From positions 161,469 to 225,468 of the forward strand of contig NZ_LLWQ01000215.1 of assembly GCF_001447385.1 (NCBI RefSeq): 64,000 bases of DNA. The letters are read 5' to 3'. This document shows, one piece after another, positions 45,038 through 57,800 of the stretch (positions are counted from its first letter, which is position 1; each line of letters opens with the position of its first letter). The position numbers were made by a program, and so were the translations under genes. Origin of the DNA: Paracoccus sp. MKU1 (lineage in GTDB: Bacteria > Pseudomonadota > Alphaproteobacteria > Rhodobacterales > Rhodobacteraceae). The notes below the pieces were generated by a model that did not search any database, was not told where the DNA came from, and saw only the letters and a program-made list of their open reading frames with translations.

Positions 45038-45066
45038 AGGATAGTGCCCCGCAGCCTACCCCACAA
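45038..45066 (-). promoter_or_regulatory. Promoter of the nucleotidyltransferase gene
   Basis: Minus strand TTGTGG (45066-45061), 17-base spacer, TATCCT (45043-45038). The -35 hexamer lies within palindrome 2 and the -10 abuts palindrome 1. Confidence 0.6.
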
Positions 45067-45085
45067 GGAAATATTCGTGGGGTAG
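45056..45085. promoter_or_regulatory. Palindrome 2 over the -35 of the nucleotidyltransferase gene
   Basis: CTACCCCAC (45056-45064) and GTGGGGTAG (45077-45085), a perfect 9-bp inverted repeat with a 12-base gap. It has the same half-site as palindrome 1, 43 bases further from the gene. Confidence 0.65.
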
Positions 45086-45087
45086 AT

Positions 45088-45108
45088 CCAGACTGCCAGA
45101 CTGCCAGA
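45088..45108. repeat. 8-bp tandem repeat
   Basis: CCAGACTG is repeated 2.6 times (45088-45095, 45096-45103, 45104-45108) between palindrome 2 and the end of cbiZ. No function is apparent. Confidence 0.6.
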
Positions 45109-45128
45109 TTTCACCGTTTCTCAAATAC

Positions 45129-45818
45129 TCATGAATCCGTGCAGCTTGGCACCGCCAGGGCCGGCTTGGCCCCATGCTCGGCGACCCAGGCCAGCGCCCC
45201 GGCCAGCACCGCGTCATGGACCGCGGCGCCGATCGCCTCGCCCAGGGCAGTGTGCAGCCCGGCGAATGCGGTCGCGCCCGGGTCGCAGGCCACCGCGATG
45301 CAATCGGTGCCGGTGCCGGTCGCGCGGCCCGTCGGCAGGTCGATCCCGGCGGCGATGACGGCGGCGGTGCGGGCCTCGGCCACGATGCTCAGCGCCTCGA
45401 TCATCGCAGCCTCGGTCAGCCCGTCCTCGACCAGCAGGGCGATGTTGATCGTGCCATGGCCGCGCCGCGGCTGCGCCATGCGGCGCCGGCCGACCCGCTC
45501 GGCATTGCCCAGGCCGACGGTGGCCAGGCAGGCCACCGGCCCGGCACAGGCCAGCCGGTGATGGCGCAACCCGCGCGAGGTCATCATGCCCACGTCGTCG
45601 CCATGGCCGATCCGCGTCATCTCGTCCCCCAGCCAGCGGGTCGCGTCCAGTTCGGGGGTCAGGTCGGCATCGCGGACCTGCCGGATCAGGACATGCCGCG
45701 CGCTGCGAAAACCGGGGCGATGCGGGGCAAAGGACAGCACGCGCCGCACCCGCCCCAGATCGGCCACCAGCCAGGGCGGGGCCAGCGTGACCCGCAAATC
45801 CGTCCGTTCCACCGCCAT
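45129..45818 (-). CDS. cbiZ: Adenosylcobinamide amidohydrolase CbiZ
   Basis: Cuts the aminopropanol arm from adenosylcobinamide so that scavenged cobinamide or pseudo-B12 can re-enter cobalamin synthesis. The 229-residue protein shows the CbiZ core: VGMMTSRGLRHHRL (about residues 75-88), ATVGLGNAERVG, HGTINIALLVEDGLTEAAM and RATGTGTDCIAVAC. The ATG at 45818 is chosen for its AAGGGGCG upstream and because the open frame 5' of it overlaps lpd with poor composition. It follows lpd by 64 bases on the same strand, an unusual neighbour for a corrinoid-salvage gene. Confidence 0.88.
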   Translation of the reverse strand: MAVERTDLRVTLAPPWLVADLGRVRRVLSFAPHRPGFRSARHVLIRQVRDADLTPELDATRWLGDEMTRIGHGDDVGMMTSRGLRHHRLACAGPVACLATVGLGNAERVGRRRMAQPRRGHGTINIALLVEDGLTEAAMIEALSIVAEARTAAVIAAGIDLPTGRATGTGTDCIAVACDPGATAFAGLHTALGEAIGAAVHDAVLAGALAWVAEHGAKPALAVPSCTDS

Positions 45819-45882
45819 CGCCCGCCCCTTGCCCCGCGCGGGCAGGGTTTGCGCCATCGCGGGGCGGCGATCAATGCCCCTT

Positions 45883-47271
45883 TCAGATATGCAGCGCGTG
45901 GCCAAGCGCGCGCAGGCAGGCTTCGTGCAGCGCCTCGCCGCGGGTCGGGTGGGCATGGATGGTGCCGGCGATGTCCTCCAGCCGCGCGCCCATCTCCAGC
46001 GCCAGCGCAAAGCCGCCGGCCATCTCGGCCACGCCGGCGCCGACCGCCTGGATGCCCAGCACCTCATGCGTATCGGGCCGGGCGGTGACGCGGATGAAGC
46101 CGGTCTCGTCCCCCGCCGTCATCGCCCGGCCATTGGCGGCAAAGGGGAAGAGGCCGGTGACGACCTCGCGCCCCGCCGCCGCGGCCTCCTCGGGGGAAAT
46201 GCCGACGCTGACGATCTCGGGATCGGTGAAGCAGACCGCCGGGATGGCGCGCTTGTCCCAGGCGCGGCGCTGGCCGGCGACCAGCTCGGCCACCATCTCG
46301 CCCTGGGCCATGGCGCGATGCGCCAGCATCGGCTCGCCGGTCACGTCGCCGATGGCCAGCACGCCGGTCATCGAGGTCCGGCAGCGTTCGTCGATGCGGA
46401 TGAACGGCCCCGCCATCTCCAGCCGCAGCCCGTCCACCCCCGCACCGGTCGCGCGCGGGCGGCGGCCGACGGTGACCAGCACCTTGTCGGCCTGGATGTC
46501 CTCGGCCCCGTCCACCCCGGCGACGCGCAGCGCGCCGCTGTCCGACAGCCCGCCGGCCCGCGCCCCGGTCAGCAGCCGGATGCCCAGCTGGGTCAGGCGC
46601 TGCGCCACCGGGCGGGTCAGCTCGGCATCGTATTGCGGCAGGATGCGCGGTGCGGCCTCGACCACCGTCACCTCGGCGCCCAGCTTGGCATAGGCGATAC
46701 CCAGTTCCAGCCCGATATAGCCGCCGCCGACCACGGCGAGCCGGCCCGGCACCTCGGTCAGCGCCAGCGCGTCGGTCGAGGAGATCACCTTGCCGCCAAA
46801 GGGCAGGGCGGGCAGCTCGATGGGCTCCGAGCCGGTGGCCAGCACCAGCACCTCGGTGCGGATCTGCACCGGGCCCTCGGGCGTCTCGACCAGCACGGTC
46901 TTGCCGTCGCGGATGCTGGCCCGGCCGGTGACCAGCCGCACCTTGGCCTTGCGCAGCAGCGCGGCGACGCCGCCGGTCAGCCGCTCGACGATGCCGTCCT
47001 TCCAGGCCATGGTGGCGCCAAGGTCCAGCCGGGCGGCACCGGCCGAAATCCCCATCGAAGGGGTCGAGGAAAGCTGCGCAAGCCGATGAAATTCATCGGC
47101 GGCATGGATCAGCGCCTTGGAGGGGATGCAGCCCACGTTGAGGCAGGTTCCCCCCGGCGGTTCGGCATCGACCACGACCGTATCGACGCCCAGCTGCCCG
47201 GCGCGGATGGCGCAGACATAGCCGCCGGGACCGGCGCCGATGATCAGCAGCCTGCATTGGATCTCGCGCAT
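45883..47271 (-). CDS. lpdV: Dihydrolipoyl dehydrogenase (E3) of the branched-chain 2-oxo acid dehydrogenase
   Basis: Reoxidises the lipoyl arm with NAD+ via FAD and a redox disulfide. The 462-residue protein has the FAD motif [19 protein letters not shown] (residues 9-27), active-site [15 protein letters not shown] (about 40-54), NAD site [19 protein letters not shown] and the C-terminal [12 protein letters not shown] with the catalytic His-Glu (usually HAHPTLSE). Five bases behind the E2 gene, so it is the E3 of this complex rather than of pyruvate dehydrogenase. Confidence 0.93.
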   Translation of the reverse strand: MREIQCRLLIIGAGPGGYVCAIRAGQLGVDTVVVDAEPPGGTCLNVGCIPSKALIHAADEFHRLAQLSSTPSMGISAGAARLDLGATMAWKDGIVERLTGGVAALLRKAKVRLVTGRASIRDGKTVLVETPEGPVQIRTEVLVLATGSEPIELPALPFGGKVISSTDALALTEVPGRLAVVGGGYIGLELGIAYAKLGAEVTVVEAAPRILPQYDAELTRPVAQRLTQLGIRLLTGARAGGLSDSGALRVAGVDGAEDIQADKVLVTVGRRPRATGAGVDGLRLEMAGPFIRIDERCRTSMTGVLAIGDVTGEPMLAHRAMAQGEMVAELVAGQRRAWDKRAIPAVCFTDPEIVSVGISPEEAAAAGREVVTGLFPFAANGRAMTAGDETGFIRVTARPDTHEVLGIQAVGAGVAEMAGGFALALEMGARLEDIAGTIHAHPTRGEALHEACLRALGHALHI

Positions 47272-47275
47272 TCGC

Positions 47276-48580
47276 TCAGCCCTCCACGAAGATCAGCGCC
47301 GGGGTCTCCAGCAGCTCTTTCAGCCGCGCCACGAAGACGGCGGCGTCCCAGCCATCGATCACCCGGTGATCGAAGCTGCACGACAGGTTCATCATCTTGC
47401 GCGGCTCGAAGGCGGCGCCGTTCCAGAACGGCCGGACCGCCAGCCGGTTGACGCCGACGATGGCGACCTCGGGCAGGTTCAGGATCGGCGTCGAGGCGAT
47501 GGCGCCCAAAGGCCCCAGCGAGGTGATGGTGATGGTCGAGCCGGAAAGCTCGTCGCGCTTGGCCGTGCCCTCCTTGGCGGCCGCGCCCAGCCGCGCGATC
47601 TCGGCGGCGGTGGCGCGCAGGTCCAGCGCCTCGGCATGGCGGACGACCGGCACCATCAGGCCATGGGGCGTCTGCGCCGCAATGCCCAGATGCACCCCGC
47701 CGAAACGGTGGATCAGCCCGGCTTCGGGGTGGTAATGCGCGTTCATCAGCGGCTGTTCATGCACGGCGCGCACAATGGCGCGGGCGATGAAGGGTAGCAG
47801 CGTCAGCCGCACCCCCTTGCCCTGGGCGTTCATGCGGCCGCGCAGGTCCTCCAGCGCGGTGGCGTCCAGCTCCTCGACGATGGTGATCTGCGGCACGCTG
47901 CCCGCCGCTTCCATCCGCTCGGCGATCTTGCGGCGCAAGCCGATGACGCGGATCTCCTCGACCGAGCCGTCGGGCTGCGGGCCCGAGGGCGCCGGGATGC
48001 CGCCCGAGGCGATGAAGGCGTCCAGATCCTCATGCCCGATGCGGCCGCCCGGACCCGAGCCGCGCACCAGCCGCAGGTCCACCCCCGCCTCGCGCGCCCG
48101 CGCCCGCACGGCGGGCGAAGCGATGGGCCTTTCGCCCTCGGGGCGCAGGGGCGCAGAGGCAGCGGCGGCGGGCCGCACCGGCGGTTTTGCGGCCGGCTGC
48201 TCCACCTCGGGCTCAGGTTCGGCCTTCGCTTGCGCCGGTTCGGGATCGGGCGGCGCCGTCTCGGCCTGCCGTGACGGTCCCGATGCGTCGGCCGCGGCCG
48301 GTGCCTGGGGGGCCGCGTCGCCGGCCACGTTGCCCGGCCCGTCCACCTCCAGCCGGATCAGCTCGGCGCCGACCGCGATCACGTCGCCGGGCTGCCCGGC
48401 CTGCCAGACCACCGTGCCGGTGACGGGCGAGGGGATTTCCACCGTCGCCTTGTCGGTCATCACCGCGACCATCGGGTCGTCCTCGCGCAGGATGTCGCCG
48501 GGCTTGACCAGCCATTCGGAGATCTCGGCCTCGGCAATGCCTTCGCCGATATCGGGCATGCGGATTGCGTGAATACCCAT
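47276..48580 (-). CDS. bkdB: Branched-chain 2-oxo acid dehydrogenase E2 (lipoamide acyltransferase)
   Basis: Core subunit that carries the acyl group and passes it to CoA. The 434-residue protein has one lipoyl domain (residues 1-80, lipoyl-lysine in [11 protein letters not shown]), an Ala/Pro/Glu-rich linker, a peripheral-subunit-binding domain ([23 protein letters not shown] in two blocks, about 150-185) and a catalytic domain ending with [12 protein letters not shown], the active-site His-Asp. Two bases separate its start from the E1-beta stop; GAGGTGGCCTGAG gives the ribosome site. Confidence 0.94.
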   Translation of the reverse strand: MGIHAIRMPDIGEGIAEAEISEWLVKPGDILREDDPMVAVMTDKATVEIPSPVTGTVVWQAGQPGDVIAVGAELIRLEVDGPGNVAGDAAPQAPAAADASGPSRQAETAPPDPEPAQAKAEPEPEVEQPAAKPPVRPAAAASAPLRPEGERPIASPAVRARAREAGVDLRLVRGSGPGGRIGHEDLDAFIASGGIPAPSGPQPDGSVEEIRVIGLRRKIAERMEAAGSVPQITIVEELDATALEDLRGRMNAQGKGVRLTLLPFIARAIVRAVHEQPLMNAHYHPEAGLIHRFGGVHLGIAAQTPHGLMVPVVRHAEALDLRATAAEIARLGAAAKEGTAKRDELSGSTITITSLGPLGAIASTPILNLPEVAIVGVNRLAVRPFWNGAAFEPRKMMNLSCSFDHRVIDGWDAAVFVARLKELLETPALIFVEG

Positions 48581-48581
48581 C

Positions 48582-49598
48582 TCAGGCCACCTCGACCAGT
48601 TGACGCAATGCCTCGGCCACCCGTGCGGGGCCGGGGAAATAGCTCCATTCATGCGTATGCGGATAGGGCGTGTCCCAGCCCGCCACCCGCCGGACCGGCG
48701 CTTCCAGGTGCCAGAAGCACTCCGCCTGCACCAGCGCCGCCAGTTCCGCGCCATAGCCCGAGGTCAGCGTCGCCTCGTGCAGCACCAGGCAGCGGCCGGT
48801 CTTGTTGACCGAAGCCAGGATGGTCTCCATGTCCAGCGGCAGCAGGGTGCGCAGGTCGATCACCTCGGCATCGACGCCGGATTCCTCGGCCGCGGCCAGC
48901 GCGACATGGACCATGGTGCCATAGGTCAGCACCGTGGCCGCCCGGCCCTGCCGACGCAGCACCGCCTTGCCCAGCGGGACGGTATAATGCCCCTCGGGCA
49001 CCTCGCCCAGCTCATGGCTTTTCCAGGCCGTGACCGGACGGTCGTGATGGCCGTCGAAGGGCCCGTTATAGAGCCGCTTCGGCTCCATGAAGATCACCGG
49101 GTCGGGATCCTCGATGGCGGCCAGCAGCAGCCCCTTGGCGTCCCGCGGGTTCGAGGGCACCACGGTCTTCAACCCCGTGACATGGGTGAACAGCGCCTCG
49201 GGGCTCTGGCTGTGGGTCTGGCCGCCGAAGATGCCGCCGCCGGTGGGCATGCGCACCACCATCGGGCAGGTGAACTGCCCGGCCGAGCGATAGCGCAGCC
49301 GCGCCGCCTCGGACACGATCTGGTCATAGGCGGGATACATGTAGTCGGCGAACTGGATCTCGACCACCGGCTTCAGCCCGTATGCGGCCATGCCGATGCC
49401 GGCGCCGACGATGCCGGATTCGTTGATCGGCGTGTCGAAACAGCGGGTCTTGCCGTATTTCGCCTGCAAGCCGGCGGTGCAGCGGAAGACGCCGCCGAAA
49501 TAGCCCACGTCCTCGCCGAAAACCACGACGGAGGGGTCGGCGCCCATCGCCACGTCCATCGCGTCGCGGATCGCCTCGATCATCGTCATGCGTGCCAT
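48582..49598 (-). CDS. bkdA2: Branched-chain 2-oxo acid dehydrogenase E1 beta subunit
   Basis: A 338-residue beta subunit of the thiamine-diphosphate decarboxylase. Motifs [22 protein letters not shown] (in two parts, about residues 28-49), [17 protein letters not shown], and [20 protein letters not shown], where the last holds substrate-site residues. Spaced by one base from the E1-alpha stop. Confidence 0.95.
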   Translation of the reverse strand: MARMTMIEAIRDAMDVAMGADPSVVVFGEDVGYFGGVFRCTAGLQAKYGKTRCFDTPINESGIVGAGIGMAAYGLKPVVEIQFADYMYPAYDQIVSEAARLRYRSAGQFTCPMVVRMPTGGGIFGGQTHSQSPEALFTHVTGLKTVVPSNPRDAKGLLLAAIEDPDPVIFMEPKRLYNGPFDGHHDRPVTAWKSHELGEVPEGHYTVPLGKAVLRRQGRAATVLTYGTMVHVALAAAEESGVDAEVIDLRTLLPLDMETILASVNKTGRCLVLHEATLTSGYGAELAALVQAECFWHLEAPVRRVAGWDTPYPHTHEWSYFPGPARVAEALRQLVEVA

Positions 49599-49599
49599 G

Positions 49600-50874
<1,275 letters not shown>

Positions 50875-50881
50875 TCACTGG

Positions 50882-51142
50882 TCAGGGGCGGGCGGGACCG
50901 CCCCGGAAGGCGCGGATATCGGGCATTCGCGCGATGCGGTTCAGGACGGTCGGCCCGGACAGGCTGCCGGCGGGATGAAACGCCATCCGCACCGTGCTGC
51001 CGCAGGGCTGATCGATCCGGCTGCCGGGTCCGACCGACAGATGCGCCAGACGGCAGCCGATCCGGCGCAGCTCATCAAGCGCGCGCGACAGGTGCTCCAG
51101 CGGCGTGTCCGTGGAAAAACTGACGACATACAGGCGTTCCAT
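50882..51142 (-). CDS. Small ACT-like protein heading the branched-chain dehydrogenase operon
   Basis: An 86-residue protein starting MERLYVVSFSTDTPLEHLSRAL. The order strand-helix-strand-strand-helix with LDELRRIGCRLAHLSVGPG and HPAGSLSGPTVLNRIARMPDI in the second half looks like a single ACT domain, as in small subunits of acetolactate synthase. GGGAGGAG lies before the ATG at 51142, and the gene is 28 bases from bkdA1, so it is probably the first gene of the operon. A regulatory role sensing a branched-chain amino acid is an inference; I cannot name the family. Confidence 0.68.
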   Translation of the reverse strand: MERLYVVSFSTDTPLEHLSRALDELRRIGCRLAHLSVGPGSRIDQPCGSTVRMAFHPAGSLSGPTVLNRIARMPDIRAFRGGPARP

Positions 51143-51213
51143 CGTGCTCCTCCCAAGCGGATGATGCCACAAATCGTCGCAAAATCTCCTTTCTTTATTT
51201 CCAGCTATCAGCC

Positions 51214-51234
51214 AGAATGCAAAAGATTCTTCTG
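51214..51234. promoter_or_regulatory. Lrp-type site between bkd operon and its regulator
   Basis: CAAAAGATTCTTCTG (51220-51234) matches 12 of 15 positions of the classic Lrp consensus, and AGAAT (51214-51218)/ATTCT (51226-51230) makes an inverted repeat over it. It lies in the 108-base divergent region next to an Lrp-family gene. BkdR-type regulators bind such regions. Confidence 0.45.
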
Positions 51235-51250
51235 ACGATTCCGGAAAAAC

Positions 51251-51748
51251 ATGAGCGGATCTTCTGCCCCGCGCCAGCTTGACGCGATCGACCTCAGGAT
51301 CCTGCGGGCGTTGAGTCGCGACGGGAGGCTGTCGAACAGCCAGCTTGCCGAAAGGGTCGGCCTGTCGCCCAGCCCCTGCTGGCAGCGCACCCGCCGGCTG
51401 GAGGCCGAGGGCGTCATCAAGGGCTACGGCGCCATCCTCGACCAGTCGCGCCTCGGCGCCGCCGAGACCGTCATCATCGAGATCACGCTGGAGCGGCACG
51501 ACGACAAGGTGCTGGAGGAGTTCGGCCGCGCCATGGCCGCCATCCCCGAAGTGCAGGAGGTCTGGCTGACCACCGGCGAATACGACTATCTGCTGAAGGT
51601 CGCGGTGAACGGCACCCGCGGCTACGAGGAGTTCCTGCGCCGCAAGCTCTATCGCGTGCCGGGCATCCGCCATGCCCGCTCGATCTTCACCCTGCGCTGC
51701 CTGAAGGAGCGCGGCAGCATCCTGCCGCTGCTGGCCGAGACGGACTGA
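51251..51748 (+). CDS. bkdR: Lrp/AsnC-family regulator, probable BkdR
   Basis: A 165-residue Lrp-family protein with N-terminal helix-turn-helix (LDAIDLRILRALSRDGRLSNSQLAERVGLS in two blocks, about residues 10-40) and a C-terminal RAM/ACT-like effector domain (EVQEVWLTTGEYDYLLKVAV). Divergent from the branched-chain dehydrogenase operon, the usual position of bkdR, an activator that responds to branched-chain amino acids. Confidence 0.88.
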   Translation: MSGSSAPRQLDAIDLRILRALSRDGRLSNSQLAERVGLSPSPCWQRTRRLEAEGVIKGYGAILDQSRLGAAETVIIEITLERHDDKVLEEFGRAMAAIPEVQEVWLTTGEYDYLLKVAVNGTRGYEEFLRRKLYRVPGIRHARSIFTLRCLKERGSILPLLAETD

Positions 51749-51758
51749 CGCGTCGCCG

Positions 51759-51787
51759 GCGCGGCCGCGGCGGACCTTTGGCCGCGC
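51759..51787. other. Inverted repeat between convergent bkdR and glucan synthase gene
   Basis: GCGCGGCC (51759-51766) and GGCCGCGC (51780-51787), a perfect 8-bp stem with a 13-base loop in the 59-base gap between two genes that face each other. No T run on either side. Confidence 0.45.
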
Positions 51788-51807
51788 TACCTGCCCCGGG
51801 CGCCCGG

Positions 51808-54800
51808 TCATGCCGCCCCCTCCGCGTCGATGCGGATGCGCGGCGCGCCGGTCTGGTCGCGCGTGACCTCGACCTCGTGCCGGCGGCTGCCGATCATCAC
51901 GCTGGCGCGGAAGCCCGGCCAATGCGAGGGCAGGGCGGGCGCCACCTCCAGCCTTTCACCGTCCCTGATGCGCAGGCCCAGGATATGCTCGACCGCGACG
52001 CGGTGCAGCCAGCCGGCCGAGCCGGTATACCAGGTCCAGCCGGCGCGGCCGATCTTTTCCTCGGCGCCATAGACATCGGCGGCGACGACATAGGGCTCGC
52101 CGCGATAGACCTGCAAGGTGGCGGCGTCGCTGGCGTGGCTGATCGGGTTGAGCAGCCGGAACACCCGCCAGGCGTCGTCGGCGCGGCCTGCCATGCATAG
52201 CGCCTGCACCATCCAGATCGCGGCATGGGTATATTGCCCGCCATTCTCGCGCACGCCGGGCGGGTAGCCCTTGATATAGCCGGGATCCTGCGGCGCATCG
52301 GCAAAGGGCGGGGTGAACAGCCGCAAGAGCATGCCGTCCTCGTCCAGCAGATGCTCCAGCGCCGCGTCCAGCGCCGGGTTGCGGCGGTCCTTGCGGCCGG
52401 CGCCCGAGATCACCGACCAGCTTTGCGCGATGGAATCGATGCGGCATTCCTGCGACGCGGCCGAGCCCAGCGGCGTGCCGTCGTCATAGATGCCGCGCAG
52501 ATACCAGCCGCCGTCCCAGCCGTGCCGGTCCAGCGCGCGGGACAGCTTGGCGGCATGGGCGCGCCAGCGTTTCGCCCGCCCGTCCTCGCCGCGCGCCTCG
52601 GCCAGCGGCGCCATCATGGCGATGGTCTGGGCCAGGAACCAGCCCATCCAGACGGACTGGCCGCGCCCGGCCGCGCCCACCCGGTTCATGCCGTCGTTCC
52701 AGTCGCCGCCCAGGAACAGCGGCAGGCCCTGTTCGCCGGTGCGCGCGATGGCCAGCTCCAGCGCCAATGCGGCGTGTTCGTACAGCGTCACCGTGCGGTC
52801 GCTGGTCTCGGGCCGGTAGAAGGCGTCGTGCTCGCCCGGCGCCAGCGCGCGGCCGAGGATGAAGGGCAGGGGCTCGTCCAGGACGGTGCGGTCGCCGGTG
52901 ACCTCGACATAGCGCGCCAGCGCATGGCCCAGCCAGACCACGTCGTCGGCGATCAGGGTGCGCACCCCGGCGCCGGTGCCGGGCAGCCACCAATGCTGCA
53001 CGTCGCCTTCGGGAAACTGGCGCGAGCCGGCCTCGAGCAGCTGGGCGCGGGCCAGCGCCGGGTCGTAGACCAGCATGGCCGAGGTGTCCTGCAACTGGTC
53101 GCGGAACCCATAGGCGCCCGAGGCCTGATAGAAGGCCGAGCGCGCCCGGATCCGGCAGGCGATGGCCTGATAGGGCAGCCAGCGGTTCACCATCAGGTCG
53201 AAGGCGGGGTCGGGGGTCTGGACCTGCAAGCGGCCGAAGATGTGCTGCCAGTGCTCGGTCTGGGCGGTGGCGGCCTGCCGGGCGGTGTCGGACCGCTCCA
53301 GCAGCGGCGCGGCGGCCAGCCGGAAGGTCACGGTCTGGCTTTCGCCCGGCTCGATCTCGATGCGGGTTTCCAGCATCATCACCGGATCGCCGTCATGGCG
53401 ATGCACGAAGCGGCGGCTCAGCGTGGAATCGAACCATACCGGCAGGCAGGCGTCCCGGTTGCGGCCCTGCCAGATCAGCCGCGACAGGCAAAGCCCGGTC
53501 ACCTCGCGGTCCACCGACAGGATCATGCGCTGGCCGGCATAGTCGATGGAATAGGGGTTCTCGCATTCCACCGCGCGGGCCTCGGGCAGGTAGCGCGGTT
53601 GCAGATAGGGCGCGGACTTGGCGCGGGCGCCGCCCATCACCGGCTCCAGGAACTGCGCCACGTCCAGCGTCAGCCGCCGGGTGCCGTGATTCGTCAGCCG
53701 CAGCCCGATCACCCGCAGCGGCGCGTCGGGCATCAGGCTGTGCAGCGCGGCGATCTCCAGTTCGCCCGACCAGGCGGTGAACTCGGAAAAGCCGGCGCCG
53801 TGGCGGCATTGGTAAAGCGCCTCGCGCTGGCTCGACAGCGCCGCATAGGGGGTATGGATCGCGCCGGTGCCCAGGTCGCGGATCAGGATGCCCTCGCCCG
53901 GCGGGTTGCTGACCGCATCGTTCGACCAGGGCGTCAGCTGGTGGTCGCGCGAATTGGCCGACCAGGAAAAGCCCGCGCCCTCGGCCGAGATGTGAAAGCC
54001 GAAATCGCTGCGCGCGACGACGTTGATCCAGGGGTTCGGCGTGGTCTGGCCGTGGCGCAGGCGGATGACGTAGTTCCCCTGCGCGTCGAAGCCGCCGGTG
54101 CCGTTCCAGAAATGCAGATCCTCGGGCGGGAAATCGCTGCGCAGGGCGGGACGCTGCAAGGGCCGGGCCGGCGGGCGGGCGATGCCGCGCCGCAGCTCGG
54201 CCGGCTCCAGCCGCTGGATCTGCTCGGCCAGGCTGCCGTTCTGGGCATGGATCACCACGCGCGCCACGGCCAGCAGCGTGTCGCGCGTCTCGTCCGACAA
54301 GCCGTTGGCATCGACGGCAAAGACCGAGGGCCGCGAATGCAGCAACTGCATGCTGTGGCACAGGTTGTTCAGCGCCTCGTGCAGATGGGCGGCATAGCTG
54401 ACGCGCTGCTCGTTCAGGATCACCAGGTCGCATTCCAGGCCGCGCATCCGCAGATATTCCTGCATGCGGATCGCCTGGCGGGCCACCGGCATCAGATCGG
54501 GATCGTTGATGCGCAGCACCATGATCGGATTGTCGCCCGAAACCGACATCGGCCACAGCGCCGATTGCGGCCCCATGACATGGCGCACCTGCGAGGCCAG
54601 CATCTGGTTGGGATAGACCAGCAGCGCGGCATAGCGGCGGAACAGCGCCGCCTCCTCGGGGGTGATGCTGGCGTGGTGCAGCTGCACCTGGCTGCGGGTC
54701 CAGGCCATCTGGTGCTCGTTGTCATAGGCGCCCTCGTCGGCCAAGTGCAGATGCGCTTCCTCCAGCGCCTCGCGGCTGGGGGCGGCGACGGTCCAGAAGG

Positions 54801-57800
54801 TCACCACCGCCTCCTTCCCCGGGTCGATGGTCAGCCGCCGGGTCAGCGAAAAGATCGGGTCCAGCGTATAGCTTTCGCCCGGCGCCGCCTGGGCCAGCAG
54901 GTCGGGATCGTCCAGCGCCTGGGGGGCGCGGATGCTGCGGCCGCGACCGACGAACAGCCGCCGGTCGGTCGCCGCGCCGGCCGGCACGCCAGCGCCGGCG
55001 CTCAGATGCATCAGGTGGCGGTCGGGGTCGTGCGGATTGCGCTTGTTGCGCCGCGCGAAGATGCGGCCCTGGTCGGGCTGCGCCTCGGTGGCGACGAACA
55101 TGCGCGAGAATGCGGTATGGGCGCGGTCGGCGTCGTTCTGGTCCAGCACGATCTCGCCATAGCTGGTCAGGGCAAGCTGGCGTGGCCGGTCCGACAGGTT
55201 GCGCAGCTTGACCCGGGCGCCGCGCGCATCCAGGTCGTCGGACAGGATCACCTCGGTCTCGCAATGGATGCCCTCGCCCAGGGCGGTGAAATTCGCCTTG
55301 TAGTCGAACAGCCGGGCCGCATAGCCGATCTCGGCATCGAAGCCCGGCGCCGCCGTCGCCGACCACCAGCGCCCCGAGGCGAGGTCGCGGATGAACAGGA
55401 ACTCGCCCCAGACATCCGCCGCCGGGTCGGGCCGCCAGCGGGTGATGGCGGTACCGTCCATGCGCAGCCGCCCGGCGCCGCTGGCATCCAGCAGCATCGA
55501 CAGCCGCCCGTTCGACATCACCGCGACGGTATGGGGCGCCGATGCGGCATCCGTCACCTCGACGATTTCGGTCTGGCCCAGTTCCGAGGGGCCGGGCAGG
55601 CGGCGCCGCACCCTTTCGCGCAACAGCGGCGACACCTCGCGCGGGGTCTTTTGCTGCAAGAGCGTCGAGACGCTTTCGATCACCGGATCGGCGTTGAAAC
55701 GGTCGCGGTGCAGCCCGTCCATCAGGGAATTGGCGATGGCGATCAGGCTCATGCCCTGGTGATGCGCCATCACGCTGCGCACCACGGCGCATTTGCGCCC
55801 CTGCGGCAGTCGCGACGGGGTGAAGTCCACCGCGTCGAAGAAGCCGTATTCGCCCCGCGCGCCCAGCCGCGCCAGCCGGCGCAGGTTCTTCAGCGCGCTG
55901 CGCGGGCGGAAGGCGGCGGCGATGAAACTGGCATAGGGCGCCACCACCTGGTCGTCGCGCAGCCAGCGCCGCAGCGCCAGTTCCGGCACGCCGAAGGCGT
56001 AGTATTGATAGTTCATCTGCGCGTCGCGGGCGTTGTAGGCGCTTTCCGACACGCCCCAGGGCCGGCCGGCGCGCCAGCCGTCGCGGATCTGCGCCTCGAC
56101 CGCCACGTCGCAGGAGCTGTGCAGGATCGAGCCGGGCGGCTCGTCCATCACCAGCGGCGCCATCAGGTATTCGAACATCGAGCCCGACCAGCTGACCAGC
56201 GTCGAGCCGTAGGGCATGACCGTCATCGGCCGGCCGAGGCGGTTCCAATGCTCGGTCGGCAGGTCGCCCTTGGCGATGGCGAATAGCGAGGCGAGCCGCG
56301 CCTCGGAGGCCAGCAGGTCGTAGAAGGACTGGTCCAGCGTGCCCTCGGCGCAATTGTAGCCGATGGCGAGCAGCTGGCGCTCGGGGTCGTAAAGGAAACC
56401 GAAATCCATCTCGAAGGCGAAGGCGCGGGCACGCTCGGCCAGGGCCGCCATGCGCCGGGCCGCGATGGCGACCTCCTCGGGGTCGATGCGGCCCAGGCTT
56501 TCCATCTCGTCGCAGGTGCCGACCAGCCGGCTTGCCCACCACTCCAGCTCGCGCGCGGCATCGGTCGGGATCTCGGTGACGAGGCCCTGGATCAGCACCT
56601 GCAAATTGGCGGCGGCACGGGCATGGCTTTGCACATGCAGGGGCGCCAGATGCGGCGCCTCGGCGCTGGCCAGGCTGAGCCACAGGCCGGCGATGCGTTC
56701 CTCGATACGGTCGCGCAGCGGGCTAAGGCTGCGCCGTTCGCGCGGGATCGCCGCATGCAGCCGGCGCGTCAGCGACAGGATATCGACCGCGCCCGACAGG
56801 TCCGGCAACAGGTACAGCGCCGGATTGCGCGCCCATTCCTTGAGGGTCGCGGCCAGGGTAATCAGCTGCCCCGCCAGGTTGCCGCTGTCCACCGCCGAGA
56901 TGTAGCGCACGCCCAGCGGCTCCAGCGTGTCGGTCGCATACCAGTTGTAGAGATGGCCGTGCTGCCGCTCCAGCCGCTCGATGGTGGACAGCGTGGCCTC
57001 GATGCGATCCAGCGCCTCGCCCAGCGTGATCCAGCGGAACTCGTGCGCGGTCACGGTCGAGAGCAGGTAAAGCCCGATATTGGTCGGCGAGGTGCGCTCG
57101 GCCAGTTTCGGCTGCGGATCGTCCTGATAGTTGTCGGGCGGCAGGTGATGGGTGCGCTCGGTCACGAAGGTCTCGAAGAACCGCCAGATCAGCCGCGCCT
57201 CGGCCCGCCATTCCAGCCGCTCCTCGGCGGTCAGGGGGCGGGCGCCCTCGTGCTCGATCGGGCGGGCGCTGACCCAGGCGATCAGCGGCGCGCCCAGCCA
57301 CAGCACGCCCAGCACCAGCGCCGGCGCCAGGTTCTCGGGGCGCAGCAGCGCCACCACGGCGACGAAGGCAGCCGCCAGCGCCAGCCCGCCGCGCATCAGC
57401 GCCAGATAGCCCGGCAGCGTCTCGTGCGCGCGGCTGGCCACGGCGTCGGTGGTGGTCCATTCCAGCAGGCGGCGGCGCGACACATAGACCCGGCACAGGC
57501 TGCGCACCGTGGCGTCGACCATGCTCCAGGCCATCTGCGGCAGCAGCGTCAGCCGCATCATGAAGGCGGTGATCTGGTCGATCAGCTCGTTGCCGATGAC
57601 CAGCATATGGCGCAGCCGGGCGACGCCGGACTGGCGCGGCATCAGCCCCATCAGCCAGCCCAGAAGCTGCGACAGCCCGACCGAGACGCCCAGCAGGCCC
57701 AGCCAGAACAGCGCATCGGCATGGGGCAGGCCGATCAGCGCCACCAGTCCCGCCAGCATCAGCAGCACCGGCAGGAGGCTGCGGCGCAGGTTGTCCACGA

